Positions 46,323 through 54,585 of a DNA stretch of 64,000 bases are shown here, piece after piece. The position numbers were made by a program, and so were the translations under genes. The stretch is from VFJQ01 sp044226525 (GTDB lineage Bacteria; Verrucomicrobiota; Verrucomicrobiia; Chthoniobacterales; Chthoniobacteraceae): contig JBGAGV010000026.1 of assembly GCA_044226525.1 (NCBI GenBank), forward strand, positions 70,991-134,990. Reading direction: 5' to 3'. Every line of letters begins with the position of its first letter. The first letter of the stretch is position 1. Under the pieces are notes generated by a model. The model had not been told where the DNA came from. It ran no database searches and saw nothing but the letters and a program-made list of their open reading frames with translations.

Positions 46323-47939
46323 ATGAAACTCCACCCCGTTATCCTCACCCTCGCGTTCGCGCCTGCGCTGCAGGCCGAACTCAAGCTCCCCGCGATTTTC
46401 ACCGATCACATGGTGCTCCAACAAAAACAGACCAATCCCGTGTGGGGCTGGGATGCGCCCGGCACGAAAGTGACTGTGACTTTTGCCGGCCAGACCAAGT
46501 CCGGCGAAGCGGGCGCGGATGGCAAATGGACGGTGAAGCTCGACCCCGTGCCGGCCAACGCGCAGCCGCAGACTATTGCGATTGCGGGCACGCAGAAGAA
46601 AGAGATCAGCGACGTGCTCGTCGGAGAAGTGTGGATGTGCTCGGGACAGTCGAACATGGGCTTCACGCTCAACCAGGATTGGAATGGCGATCTCGAAGCG
46701 GCCGCCTCCAAGCTTCCGAATCTGCGCCTTATCAAGGTCCCGCAAGTTGGCACGCAGGAGCTGAAGACGGATTTTAATGGGCAGTGGCGTTCGTCCGATG
46801 CGCAGAGTTCATCCACCTTCAGCGCCGTGGGCTTCATGTTCGGGCGTTATCTGCACGAGATCCTCCAGGTGCCGGTTGGTCTCATCGACAACTCTTGGGG
46901 CGGCTCGGCGGCGGAAGCCTGGATTCGTCGCGAAACCATCGAGAAAGATCCGCGCTTCAAGCTGCTCATGGAAGGCACCAAAACGCGCGAAGCCGCCGCT
47001 ACTTCCGAGGCGGCCAAGAAGAGCTACGAAGCCGCGCTCGCGAAGTGGAAGGAAGACATCGAGAAGCTCAAAGCCGCGGGGCTCAAGCCCGGCCAGCAGT
47101 TGCCGCGTCAGCCCCAGCCGCCCGAAGCCTGGCTCACCGGCAATGCGCGCCCCGGTAACATTTTCGGCGGCGTCGTTCACCCGACGCTCGGCTACGGCAT
47201 CAAGGGCGTCGTGTGGTATCAGGGGGAATCGAACGCCGGCCGCGCCTACGAATATCGCGACCTTTTTCCCTTCATGATCGAGCAATGGCGCAAGGAGTGG
47301 AAGCAGGGCGATTTCCCGTTCTACTGGGTGCAGCTCGCCGACTATCAGCCGGAAAAAGCGGAGCCTGCCGAAAGCGCCTGGGCTGAGTTGCGCGAGGCGC
47401 AGACGCTCACCATGAAGCGCGTGCCGAACAGCGGCCAGTGCGTGATCATCGATCTCGGCGAAGGCCGCGACATTCACCCGAAAAACAAGCACGACGTCGC
47501 CGCTCGCCTCGTGCGCTGGGCGCTGGCGAAGGACTACGGTCAGCCGTTCCCGTATCGCAGCCCCGAGTTCAAGAGCCTCGAGATCAAGGACAACAAAGCG
47601 ATCGTGACCCTCGACCTCTTCGGCGCGCAGCTCCGCCCGTTCGAGGTGCTCGAAGCCCGCGGGTTCACCATCTGCGGCGAAGACAAAGTCTGGCACAACG
47701 CCAAGGGCACCATCATGGCCGCCGACAAGATCGAGGTCACCAGCGACAAAGTCGCCAAGCCGATCGCCGTCCGCTATGGCTGGGCCGACAATCCGGTGAC
47801 CAATCTCACCACAGCGCAAGGTCTGCCGGTCACGCCCTTCCGCTCGGATGACTTCGAGATGATCACGAAGCCCAAGCCGCCCGTCGCTGCTGCGCCCGCC
47901 CCGGCCTCGGCGCCGAAGCCGGCGGCTGCCGCCAAGTAA
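46323..47939 (+). CDS. Sialate O-acetylesterase-like SGNH hydrolase
   Basis: 538 residues from ATG 46323; signal peptide MKLHPVILTLAFAPALQA. The N-terminal part (FTDHMVLQQ, VWGWDAPG) is the usual beta domain, followed by the SGNH block I site CSGQSNM (catalytic Ser) and the later WYQGESNAG and DIHPKNKHDVAARL (His/Asp). Such enzymes remove acetyl groups from sialic acid or plant polysaccharides. A Pro/Ala-rich tail ends the protein. It follows the repeat-protein block, divergent from it. Confidence 0.93.
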   Translation: MKLHPVILTLAFAPALQAELKLPAIFTDHMVLQQKQTNPVWGWDAPGTKVTVTFAGQTKSGEAGADGKWTVKLDPVPANAQPQTIAIAGTQKKEISDVLVGEVWMCSGQSNMGFTLNQDWNGDLEAAASKLPNLRLIKVPQVGTQELKTDFNGQWRSSDAQSSSTFSAVGFMFGRYLHEILQVPVGLIDNSWGGSAAEAWIRRETIEKDPRFKLLMEGTKTREAAATSEAAKKSYEAALAKWKEDIEKLKAAGLKPGQQLPRQPQPPEAWLTGNARPGNIFGGVVHPTLGYGIKGVVWYQGESNAGRAYEYRDLFPFMIEQWRKEWKQGDFPFYWVQLADYQPEKAEPAESAWAELREAQTLTMKRVPNSGQCVIIDLGEGRDIHPKNKHDVAARLVRWALAKDYGQPFPYRSPEFKSLEIKDNKAIVTLDLFGAQLRPFEVLEARGFTICGEDKVWHNAKGTIMAADKIEVTSDKVAKPIAVRYGWADNPVTNLTTAQGLPVTPFRSDDFEMITKPKPPVAAAPAPASAPKPAAAAK

Positions 47940-47953
47940 GCTCATTCCGCGCA

Positions 47954-47981
47954 GCGCCGTCCGTCCACCTGCGGACGGCGC
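47954..47981 (+). terminator. Likely terminator of the esterase gene
   Basis: A perfect 10-base stem GCGCCGTCCG / CGGACGGCGC with an eight-base loop, 15 bases past the stop codon. There is no T-run after it, so it may be only a stabilising 3' hairpin. Confidence 0.5.
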
Positions 47982-48020
47982 TTGCCCGCGGCGGGTGGCT
48001 GCGGCATCATACCTACCGCT

Positions 48021-48248
48021 GTGAAAGAAAAGCTCGATCCTGATTGGCACAAAGCCCGCGTGGCCGCCCGCATCTGGCTCAAGGCGCAAAAGCGCCCGCT
48101 GAATGCCCGCGACCGGCGGCTTGCGCGCCGTTTTGCCGAGGATCGGGGTGTGACGGATCGTTTGATCGAGCAGGGGGTTGCGTATTGGGTGGCGCCTTGG
48201 ACGACGGACCACAAAGGACGGAGGAAGCGCAGTGTCCTGGTCCCCTGA
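48021..48248 (+). CDS. Small basic protein, unknown
   Basis: 75 residues from GTG 48021 (an upstream TTG at 47982 is less likely). Strongly basic and helical (DPDWHKARVAARIWLKAQKR, NARDRRLARRF), with a C-terminal WVAPWTTDHKGRRKR. It overlaps the next gene by 17 bases. It could be an antitoxin-like or DNA-binding partner of the following nucleotidyltransferase-like gene; that is inference. Confidence 0.55.
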   Translation: MKEKLDPDWHKARVAARIWLKAQKRPLNARDRRLARRFAEDRGVTDRLIEQGVAYWVAPWTTDHKGRRKRSVLVP

Positions 48249-48624
48249 ACTCAACTGGCAAACTCCCGCTGGGAGGACGTTGCAATTGCTCTTCGCCGAG
48301 CTGCCGTCCACGAAGGTCTGGCACCTGACCCTTTTCGGATCGTCGCCGCTGCAGATGGCGATTGAGCCGAGCTTTACCAGCGCTGACGTGGACCTTTTTC
48401 CCGACGACGCGCACGACGAAATCCAGGCTGCGATTGCGCGTGCGGGTTTGGAAAAGGACGAGCACAAGGTCTATGTGCAGTGCTGTTGGGAAGGGAACTT
48501 CCGCACCAGTCCTCGCTGGGCGCGGCGAGCGTTCACGACCCAGATCGGGCACATCAACCTCACTTTGCCCCACCCTATCGATATTCTCATTGCGAAGCTG
48601 CATCGACTTGAGGAGAAAACTTGA
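48232..48624 (+). CDS. Nucleotidyltransferase-like protein, N-terminal part (gene split by frameshift)
   Basis: 130 residues from GTG 48232, selected by the Shine-Dalgarno GGAGGAAGC seven bases upstream. The pattern LFGSSPLQMAIEPSFTSADVDLF recalls nucleotidyltransferases of the AbiEii/DUF6036 type (G-S ... D-x-D). The frame stops at 48624 after KLHRLEEKT. The next frame (-1) continues with a smooth family-like sequence, so the two were probably one gene of about 230 residues. Confidence 0.6.
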   Translation: MSWSPELNWQTPAGRTLQLLFAELPSTKVWHLTLFGSSPLQMAIEPSFTSADVDLFPDDAHDEIQAAIARAGLEKDEHKVYVQCCWEGNFRTSPRWARRAFTTQIGHINLTLPHPIDILIAKLHRLEEKT

Positions 48625-48923
48625 ATGCTTTTCGGTTGGTGATTGAGCGGACGGGCCACCCAACCGAAGAGGAGATGCGCGAAGAGTTGCAAGCCGCAGT
48701 GGATCTTTACCGCCCAAATTTCGACGAAGAAGTCACGGGTGACATCACGACCAACACGCGCGTGTTGTGGCAGGAACTCTGGGACAAGGACATCAATCCT
48801 CGACAGGAGATCATCGCGCCGGCGCTGGCACGGTTGAGGGCTGGTTATGCCGATGACCTGCCACGCCGCGATTACAAAGCCGAGCTGGGCCGGCTCGGCA
48901 AAGAGCCGGGCGCTGACCCGTAG
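48621..48923 (+). CDS. Nucleotidyltransferase-like protein, C-terminal part in the -1 frame
   Basis: 100 residues if translated from the TTG at 48621, which has AGGAG six bases upstream and overlaps the preceding stop. Sequence runs NAFRLVIERTGHPTEEEM, then helical DLYRPNFDEEVTGDITT. Restoring one G after GAAA would give the joined sequence EEKDLNAF. Either a pseudogene, a sequencing error, or two coupled cistrons. Confidence 0.55.
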   Translation: MNAFRLVIERTGHPTEEEMREELQAAVDLYRPNFDEEVTGDITTNTRVLWQELWDKDINPRQEIIAPALARLRAGYADDLPRRDYKAELGRLGKEPGADP

Positions 48924-48980
48924 CGAACGCGCGGTCATTTGGAGATTGAGCGCGCCCGCGAGTGGTGAACAATCGCCCGC

Positions 48981-49838
48981 ATGCTTTCCCGCCGCACCGC
49001 CCTCAAAACACTCGCCGCCGCTTCTGCTCTAGGACTCCCCGCCGGAGCTGCCGAGCGTGTGGTGAAAAATGGCCGGATCAAACAATCGGTCGTGCCGTGG
49101 TGCTTCAACCCCATGCCCGTGCCGGAACTCGCGCAGCATGCGGCGGCGCTGGGATTGGCGAGCGTGGAATTGTGCGACCCAAAATTCTGGCCGCAGCTCA
49201 AGGAACTCGGCCTGACGTGCGCGATTGCGGGGTCACATGGTTTTGCGAAAGGATTCGCGCATCGTGAAGAATGGGCGGAGTGCCACAAAGTGCTCCGCGA
49301 ACGCATCGAACAGGCGGCTGCCTTCGGCACCACTCGGGTCATCACGTTCTCTGGTTTTCGCCGGGGCTTGAGCGATGAAGAGGGGATCGCGAACATGGTT
49401 GCCGGGCTCAAGGAGATCGTCGGCTTTGCCGAGGAGAAGAAAGTGACTCTCTGCATCGAGATGCTCAACTCCCGCGTCGATGTGCAGATGAAAGGGCACC
49501 CGGATTATTTCTGCGACTCGATGGAGCGCACCATCGAGATCTGCCGGCAGATCGGCAGCGAACACTGCAAGGTGCTCTTCGATCTTTACCATGTGCAGAT
49601 CATGCACGGCGACGTGATCGTGCGGATCAGGCAACACAAGGACTTCATCGCCCACGTGCACACCGCCGGCGTCCCCGGACGGAACGAAATCGACGAGACG
49701 CAGGAACTCAACTACCCGGCCTTGATGCAGGCGCTCATCGGCATCGGCTACACCGGTTTCGTTGGGCAGGAATTCATCCCGACGCGCGAGGACAAGGTTG
49801 CTTCCCTCGCCGATGGCGTGCGTCGCTGCGACGTGTAG
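48981..49838 (+). CDS. Tat-exported TIM-barrel isomerase (hydroxypyruvate isomerase/xylose isomerase-like)
   Basis: 285 residues. N-terminal twin-arginine signal MLSRRTALKTLAAASALGLP. The rest is an AP endonuclease-2/xylose isomerase-like TIM barrel: LGLASVELCDPKFWPQL, ITFSGFRRGL, CIEMLNSRVD, and the metal-site candidates in KVLFDLYHVQIMHGD and HVHTAGVPGRNE, which match the hydroxypyruvate isomerase group (Hyi). Planctomycetes and Verrucomicrobia have many periplasmic copies; the sugar substrate is not known. Confidence 0.9.
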   Translation: MLSRRTALKTLAAASALGLPAGAAERVVKNGRIKQSVVPWCFNPMPVPELAQHAAALGLASVELCDPKFWPQLKELGLTCAIAGSHGFAKGFAHREEWAECHKVLRERIEQAAAFGTTRVITFSGFRRGLSDEEGIANMVAGLKEIVGFAEEKKVTLCIEMLNSRVDVQMKGHPDYFCDSMERTIEICRQIGSEHCKVLFDLYHVQIMHGDVIVRIRQHKDFIAHVHTAGVPGRNEIDETQELNYPALMQALIGIGYTGFVGQEFIPTREDKVASLADGVRRCDV

Positions 49839-49852
49839 CCGAGCTGCGCTCG

Positions 49853-49884
49853 GAAATCCGAAATCCGAAGCTCGAAATCCGAAA
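49853..49884. repeat. Heptamer tandem repeat
   Basis: Four units of seven bases: GAAATCC GAAATCC GAAGCTC GAAATCC, then GAAA, starting 14 bases past a stop codon. Confidence 0.75.
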
Positions 49885-49999
49885 CATCGGGCGCTTCGCG
49901 CGCAGGGGTGATGGGCGAGTGGCCTATGGCGGCGTGCTCGCGGTGTCCGCGCCCAGCTTCATGGCGCGCCCTTTACAGACCGAATCCCGGAATCCGCCG

Positions 50000-50245
50000 C
50001 TACTCCCGCGTGGGCAGACTCATCTCAAATACCGTTTCGTGTTCACCTTCCTCCGTGCCTGGGCGGGGGGAGAGTCCCAGGGACCGGTAGGCTCTTTCGA
50101 GGGCATGCGGATTGTTGCGCAGCTCAGGGAAGACGACGAGCAAACGCTGTTTGATCCAGCGTTTTGCCAGCCCGGCTTCCACCGGATGCAGCTTCGATTG
50201 CCGCGTAAATGCCCGTTTGATCGCTTCAAACAGTCCCGTTTTCAT
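50000..50245 (-). CDS. Small hypothetical protein
   Basis: 81 residues, basic and helical (RWIKQRLLVVFPELRNNPHA LERAYRSLGL), no signal peptide. The composition is coherent and different from its antisense frames. Family not recognised; it looks like a short conserved soluble protein of PVC bacteria. Confidence 0.6.
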   Translation of the reverse strand: MKTGLFEAIKRAFTRQSKLHPVEAGLAKRWIKQRLLVVFPELRNNPHALERAYRSLGLSPRPGTEEGEHETVFEMSLPTRE

Positions 50246-50358
50246 GGTTCGCGCTTATACACCGCCGACCCGCCGATGTCTTAGAAAAAGACCGGCAAAA
50301 CTTTTAACGCGGAACATGCAAATCTCCTCGGGGCGGGGCGTTGCGCACCCAAGCGAAG

Positions 50359-50389
50359 AAACGCCGGACGCGCGTGACGCCCGGCGTTT
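50359..50389. terminator. Bidirectional hairpin terminator
   Basis: Perfect nine-base stem AAACGCCGG / CCGGCGTTT with a 13-base loop. Followed by a T-rich stretch on both strands (TTTCTTCGCTT on minus, TTTTCATATT on plus). It ends the small basic protein gene at 50433-50588. Confidence 0.8.
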
Positions 50390-50432
50390 TCATATTCGGA
50401 ATTCGAGCTTTCTGCCGGCCGCCGGCCAGCGA

Positions 50433-50588
50433 TTAAGCGTCCGGCTTGGTCTTGCGCAGACCGATCGGGCTATCGCCCTGCTTGAACTGGCCGCGCTTCT
50501 TGAGCACTTCCACGCGCTCGAAGCGCTTCAGGACGTTCCGCTTGGCAGAAATGGTGCTCCGGCCCTTGAGACTGCGATGTTGAGACAT
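50433..50588 (-). CDS. Small basic protein of the Verrucomicrobia/Chlamydiae type
   Basis: 51 residues from ATG 50588 (MSQHRSLKGRSTISAKRNV LKRFERVEVLKKRG), very rich in Lys and Arg. A family of such short basic proteins (start M-S-x-H-x-S-L-K) is known from chlamydiae, verrucomicrobia and planctomycetes and is thought to be ribosome-related, but the function is unproven. It has its own hairpin terminator, consistent with a single, strongly expressed gene. A longer frame start at 50669 is not needed. Confidence 0.82.
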   Translation of the reverse strand: MSQHRSLKGRSTISAKRNVLKRFERVEVLKKRGQFKQGDSPIGLRKTKPDA

Positions 50589-50770
50589 GACGGGTAAAGA
50601 AGTTGGGAATTGAGGTTTCCTTGTGGAAAAAGGAGCCGCCGAGGCTAGCCAGCCTGTTCCATCGCGCAAGGTGAATTCCTTTCGGAGTGCTTTTCACCGT
50701 TTATCAGAGAGAATTCAGTTGTCACGGCCCTCTCCACTATTACCTTGCCACAAGTTTTATCATCCCCGCC

Positions 50771-51508
50771 ATGAAACGCACCGCTTTCCTTCGTCGTCTC
50801 CCAGGCCACTCTCTGGCCTTCACCCTGGTCGAGTTGCTCGTCGTCATCGCGATCATCGTGATCCTGATGGGCCTCCTCCTCGCCGCCGTCCCGGCTGTCA
50901 AGGAAGCCGCCCGCAAAGCCGAGGCGCGGAACACGGTGAACATGGTCGTTACTGCGGTGAATTCCTACTACACCGAATACGCTCGCTTCCCTCCCACCGA
51001 AGATCCGAATCAGCAGTCGGGCGCCGCAGCGGCCGCCGTGGAAGACGTGGTGGTAGGCGACAGCAAGGCGGGCGCGACCATTCCAAACAACTTCGTCTTC
51101 TACACCCTGCGGAATATCCCGAAGGGGGTCAACGACAGCTATAGCTGCAATCCGCGCAAAGTCGTCTTCTACGATGGCAAGAGTGCCAATGTGAACTCCG
51201 CGGGCCGCGCTCGCAATGGCTTCTACGACAAGACCAGCACCGGCGGCCTCCCTCCGGCCACCGAAGAAAGCTGCCTCTACGATCCGTGGGGCAACCAATA
51301 CTGCATCATCTTCGACGCCAACGGCGACGACCGCATCGATCTGAAAGGCTACTACAGCGACTACACCGGCGTCGATACCAGCGGCCTCGCCCCGCGCCGC
51401 AAGGTCGGAGCTTTTTCGATGGGGAAAGACGAAAAGCTTGGCAACAACGGCGACAAAGTTTACAAGAACGGCTCCGAGCTTTCCGACGACGTCGTCTCCT
51501 GGGAGTAA
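50771..51508 (+). CDS. Type IV pilin-like / type II secretion pseudopilin
   Basis: 245 residues from ATG 50771. N-terminal prepilin motif FTLVELLVVIAIIVILMGLL begins after a basic leader of 17 residues; the residue before F is Ala, where the peptidase usually needs Gly. The E at +5 is present. The C-terminal part has calcium-site-like acids (DANGDDRIDLKG) as in major pseudopilins of PVC bacteria (GspG-like). Such genes are very numerous in Verrucomicrobia and are usually scattered. Confidence 0.88.
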   Translation: MKRTAFLRRLPGHSLAFTLVELLVVIAIIVILMGLLLAAVPAVKEAARKAEARNTVNMVVTAVNSYYTEYARFPPTEDPNQQSGAAAAAVEDVVVGDSKAGATIPNNFVFYTLRNIPKGVNDSYSCNPRKVVFYDGKSANVNSAGRARNGFYDKTSTGGLPPATEESCLYDPWGNQYCIIFDANGDDRIDLKGYYSDYTGVDTSGLAPRRKVGAFSMGKDEKLGNNGDKVYKNGSELSDDVVSWE

Positions 51509-51541
51509 CCACTCTCGCACCGCGTCGCAGGAAAATCTCAC

Positions 51542-51615
51542 GCGGGTGTAGTTCAATGGTAGAACGGCAGCTTCCCAAGCTGCATACGAGGGTTCGATTC
51601 CCTTCACCCGCTCCA
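51542..51615 (+). tRNA. tRNA-Gly (anticodon CCC)
   Basis: 74 bases with full cloverleaf: acceptor GCGGGTG / CACCCGC, D-arm GTTCAATGGTAGAAC, anticodon stem GCAGC / GCTGC with loop TTCCCAA, T-loop TTCGATT, and an encoded CCA. The anticodon CCC reads GGG. A tyrosine recombinase gene starts 88 bases downstream, so its 3' end is a likely attachment site. Confidence 0.97.
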
Positions 51616-51702
51616 TTTTCACTCTGTAAGAAGCCGCAAGGCAGGGCTGGAGAGGTCTGTTGAGAGTTGCGTTTTTGGGACAAATGGGACAGTGGTGGGA
51701 CA

Positions 51703-52719
51703 ATGAAAGCAGCTAAAGGAATTTACCAACGTGGGCGCATCTACTGGCTCAAGTGGCAGGAGAATGGGGAGCGAAAATACGTCAGCCTTGAAACGGATGA
51801 CGCCGTGGAGGCACTGACCAGGGCGCGGAATGTTCGTGGCGCTCCAATCCTCCAAGGCAGCGAAGGTCTGCATCGGGACATTGATCGTTACCTCGCGACA
51901 AAGCGGCAACTAAACCTCCACAGCCGGGCCACGGAGCGGGTCACTCGCGCCGCCCTCACGGAATTTGCGGACCGGTTGGGACAAATCGAGTTGGATCAAG
52001 TGACGAGCGCTGCTGCAAACGCTCATTACGCCCGCTTACAAAAGCGCGTGGCTGAAACCACGGCTCAAATCCATATGCGTGCTCTTCGCGCGTTCTTCAA
52101 CTGGTGTATCAAGGAGCGGATGATTCGAGAGAGTCCGTTCAGTGCTCTCAAACTGGCGAAGGTGGATCGCTACGCTCGACTGCGATTCTGCACGTCCACG
52201 CAACGTGACCTGCTCATCAAAGATGCACCGTCGGATGACCTGAAATTCATTCTCTTCGCCGGCTTCCATTGCGGCATGCGAAAAAACGAAATCATCGAAG
52301 CTCGATGTGATTGGTTCGATCTCCGTGAAGCCGGGGCGGTCCATATCAAAAATACCGACACATTCAGGATCAAAGATCGCGAGAGCCGTTTTATTCCACT
52401 CACGGGAAAATTCCGCGCTTTCCTGCGCGGTTACCTGCGAGGCAAGGATGAAAGTTCTTTCGCTCTAAAGCCCGAGGTCAAGCACGGCAAGGGCACCTAC
52501 CGATACGACTTTCATCGCCCCTACAACGACTATCTCGATGCCAAGGAGATGCGTTGGGCCACGGCCCATGTCATGCGACACACCTTCGCCTCTCTTTTGG
52601 TTCAAGCGGGTGTGAGCATTTTCAAAGTTGCCCGCTGGATGGGAGATGGCGTGGAAGTCGTCGAGAAGCACTACGCCCACCTTGCGCCGCAAGACCGAGA
52701 CATTGAGCGCATGTTGTGA
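51703..52719 (+). CDS. int: Tyrosine recombinase / integrase
   Basis: 338 residues from ATG 51703 (MKAAKGIYQRGRIYW); an earlier frame start at 51667 lies in the att-side spacer. The catalytic pattern is complete: Arg in GMRKNEIIEA, the His-x-x-Arg box in HVMRHTFAS, and the Tyr in VVEKHYAHL near the C-terminus. An N-terminal SAM-like domain (about 60-150) should bind arm sites. It integrates a mobile element at or near tRNA-Gly; no second att copy was found in the window. Confidence 0.95.
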   Translation: MKAAKGIYQRGRIYWLKWQENGERKYVSLETDDAVEALTRARNVRGAPILQGSEGLHRDIDRYLATKRQLNLHSRATERVTRAALTEFADRLGQIELDQVTSAAANAHYARLQKRVAETTAQIHMRALRAFFNWCIKERMIRESPFSALKLAKVDRYARLRFCTSTQRDLLIKDAPSDDLKFILFAGFHCGMRKNEIIEARCDWFDLREAGAVHIKNTDTFRIKDRESRFIPLTGKFRAFLRGYLRGKDESSFALKPEVKHGKGTYRYDFHRPYNDYLDAKEMRWATAHVMRHTFASLLVQAGVSIFKVARWMGDGVEVVEKHYAHLAPQDRDIERML

Positions 52720-52723
52720 CGCG

Positions 52724-52933
52724 CTATTTTGGCCATCCCTCCATTTTCGCGCGCTCGATGCAACGATCAAGATCCTGCCTGTCGTAGGCCGTCACTCCTT
52801 TCTCGCGCACAGTCGGTTTCACCCAGCCCGCACGCTCCAAGCGTCTCAGAAGACTTTCGCCAGCCACGTAGTCACAAGCATCTTCAAGTCGAAGATTTCG
52901 CGGCAACGTCGCCATGACAGATGAGTATTTCAT
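52724..52933 (-). CDS. Small DNA-binding protein, excisionase-like
   Basis: 69 residues from ATG 52933 (ATG 52915 is an alternative). Compact winged-helix-like (LRLEDACDYVAGESLLRRLE, AGWVKPTVREKGVTAYDRQD LD), the pattern of MerR/excisionase-type proteins. It lies four bases from the end of the integrase, on the opposite strand, so convergent. Role inferred from position. Confidence 0.6.
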   Translation of the reverse strand: MKYSSVMATLPRNLRLEDACDYVAGESLLRRLERAGWVKPTVREKGVTAYDRQDLDRCIERAKMEGWPK

Positions 52934-53220
52934 ATTCCCACGCCCTGTTGGCGGGCACACCCGGGCTTATCCCGTTTCGGAGTTTTCAAAATGGTTTTCG
53001 ACATCGCCGGAATGTGAATCCCAGCGGGCGTCGTGTCGCTCCGGTGTGGGAACAAGCGGTGGTTATCCGATGCGTCGGTGAAGCGTCGTTTCCAGCAGGC
53101 TAGGAACGTGCGGTGAACGTCGCTCGTGCTCTGCGGATCGCGTCGTGGAGTTTCGCTTCCAACAAATGACGCAACAGCAAAGGACTTCGAGAAGCGGCAG
53201 AATGCGAAGCTCATGTAGGC

Positions 53221-53517
53221 TCACAGATTCTTCTCGGAGAACGCATCGAGTTCAGAGCGCGGAATGAGTATCTTCCGAAGCGTCTTGTTTCGCCGAAGCA
53301 GGCGACGCTCGATCAATCGTTCGACGGTGCGGGTCGAGACGTTGAGATAATGCGCCGCTTCCTTGAGCGTGTAGTTCCGTTTCTGCACGACCACCGTGAA
53401 GCTTTGGGCACCTGTCTTGCCACAGCTGCCAGTGGATTTCGAGGTGTGAGAGTCCTCCGACTCCAGCTCTTCGTCCGAGTCGATTGTTGATCTATAGCTG
53501 GCGTCTTTTGCGACCAT
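53221..53517 (-). CDS. HTH (excisionase-family) DNA-binding protein
   Basis: 98 residues from ATG 53517. The C-terminal half carries a helix-turn-helix of the excisionase/MerR-like type: YTLKEAAHYLNVSTRTVERL followed by RRNKTLRKILIPRSELDAF. The N-terminal part is acidic and serine-rich, without motif. It is in the integrase-associated cluster and probably acts as directionality factor or regulator. Confidence 0.75.
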   Translation of the reverse strand: MVAKDASYRSTIDSDEELESEDSHTSKSTGSCGKTGAQSFTVVVQKRNYTLKEAAHYLNVSTRTVERLIERRLLRRNKTLRKILIPRSELDAFSEKNL

Positions 53518-53590
53518 GCAGACCACACTGCACGAGCGTCTGTAGCTCGCCGTTCCCAAAACAGAACGTGCGCGGGCGCGCCAAGCCGTG

Positions 53591-53821
53591 TCAGCCGACG
53601 GGCAGCAAATCGTTCCACGCGCAGTGCAACGCAGCCTGGATGCGGATTGCAGTTGTGATCAGCACGTTCATTTGGCCGGCCTCGATCTTTTGCACGGTGC
53701 GAATGTTCAAGTCCACGAGTTCAGCCAGCCGTTCCTGCGTCATGCGTAGCGCCATCCTTTGACGGCGCACGGAAGCTCCAAAACGACGCAGTTCGTCCTG
53801 AAGTTTCTTTTTCGATGACAC
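53591..53821 (-). CDS. XRE family transcriptional regulator 1
   Basis: 76 residues from a GTG at 53821. Short HTH protein: FGASVRRQRMALRMTQERLA, then LVDLNIRTVQKIEAGQMNVL. It is divergent from regulator 2 across about 155 bases, which should contain both promoters. Confidence 0.85.
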   Translation of the reverse strand: MSSKKKLQDELRRFGASVRRQRMALRMTQERLAELVDLNIRTVQKIEAGQMNVLITTAIRIQAALHCAWNDLLPVG

Positions 53822-53977
53822 GCCCCATTAGGCCGTGACCAGTGCAAACTGCGGAACGGCTCAATGGGCCGTAAAACGCTTGCGCCAAGACCTGCCCTTC
53901 GCCCACACTAAATGCCGGTTTTCGATATGGTGTTGTCACATACGCTCAGACCACTTCCGAGTTACGATCTCCCCAAA

Positions 53978-54223
53978 ATGAAACCTCAAAACGCCATCGG
54001 TCCGCAGGTTCACCGATTGCGGCTTCGCTTAGAAATCGCCGAAGCTGCCTTCGCTGATCGACTATCCGCGGAAGGGTGGAAAACGACCGCTGAGGAAATT
54101 TCCGCGATCGAGAATCAGAAGCGCGCGGTTTCCGACATAGAGATCCTTTACCTCGCGCGGGCCTTGGGTGTGGACCTTGGCGTTTTGTTTTCTGGGGCCG
54201 CGCCGGACGACACCGCACGCTGA
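53978..54223 (+). CDS. XRE family regulator 2
   Basis: 81 residues from ATG 53978 (earlier start at 53912 not needed). HTH pattern IGPQVHRLRLRLEIAEAAFA, then SAIENQKRAVSDIEILYLAR ALGVD. It is paralogous to regulator 3 (IGPQ-R-RLR-RL ... ALGVD) and the 3' ends of the two genes overlap by 76 bases on opposite strands. Confidence 0.78.
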   Translation: MKPQNAIGPQVHRLRLRLEIAEAAFADRLSAEGWKTTAEEISAIENQKRAVSDIEILYLARALGVDLGVLFSGAAPDDTAR

Positions 54224-54585
54224 GACGCTTTTGAATCGCGGCGAGGCGTGAGCAGCTTCTCGATTGCGGAGGCGACCCGAACGCTACGCTCGACTTTCGG
54301 AAAAAGCTCCCGCTCATCGACACCAAGCGCTGTAGCCAGGAAGATCATTTGGTAGTCACTCACGCGATTCAGTTGAGCTTCGATCTTTCCGACACCGCTG
54401 CGGCTGATATCCCAGCCGAGCAGTTGCAGCTTCAGGGCAAGCTTCGCCTGGGACCAACCAAGGCGATATCGAAGCCGACGAATCTGCGGACCGATTACGT
54501 TACGCAGCACTCTCTCCGCAGCGCTGGCACCAGTTTCTTCAGGTTCGCCCGCATCACTCCAACCCGGCGAGGGACGAAGGATCAT
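54148..54585 (-). CDS. XRE family regulator 3
   Basis: 145 residues from ATG 54585. N-terminal 30 residues are linker-like; then VIGPQIRRLRYRLGWSQAKL, and VGKIEAQLNRVSDYQMIFLA, a regular HTH; the tail is basic and flexible (about 105-145). Its ATG overlaps the stop of the truncated ceramidase gene (ATGA). Convergent with regulator 2. Confidence 0.78.
   Translation of the reverse strand: MILRPSPGWSDAGEPEETGASAAERVLRNVIGPQIRRLRYRLGWSQAKLALKLQLLGWDISRSGVGKIEAQLNRVSDYQMIFLATALGVDERELFPKVERSVRVASAIEKLLTPRRDSKASQRAVSSGAAPENKTPRSTPKARAR

Noticed and set aside
48611..48624. Programmed -1 frameshift in the nucleotidyltransferase-like gene
   Set aside because: The AAA to GAA slip would pair poorly and there is no clear stimulatory structure; a lost base is simpler. 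Kept only as a finding to test.
51590..51615. Second copy of the tRNA-Gly 3' end as an island boundary
   Set aside because: I scanned the downstream 12 kb by eye and found no clear second copy; the boundary, if any, is likely outside the window.
52930..53214. 95-codon minus-strand frame between the two excisionase-like genes
   Set aside because: No recognisable motif or good start, and it overlaps the 52724-52933 gene start; left as non-coding.
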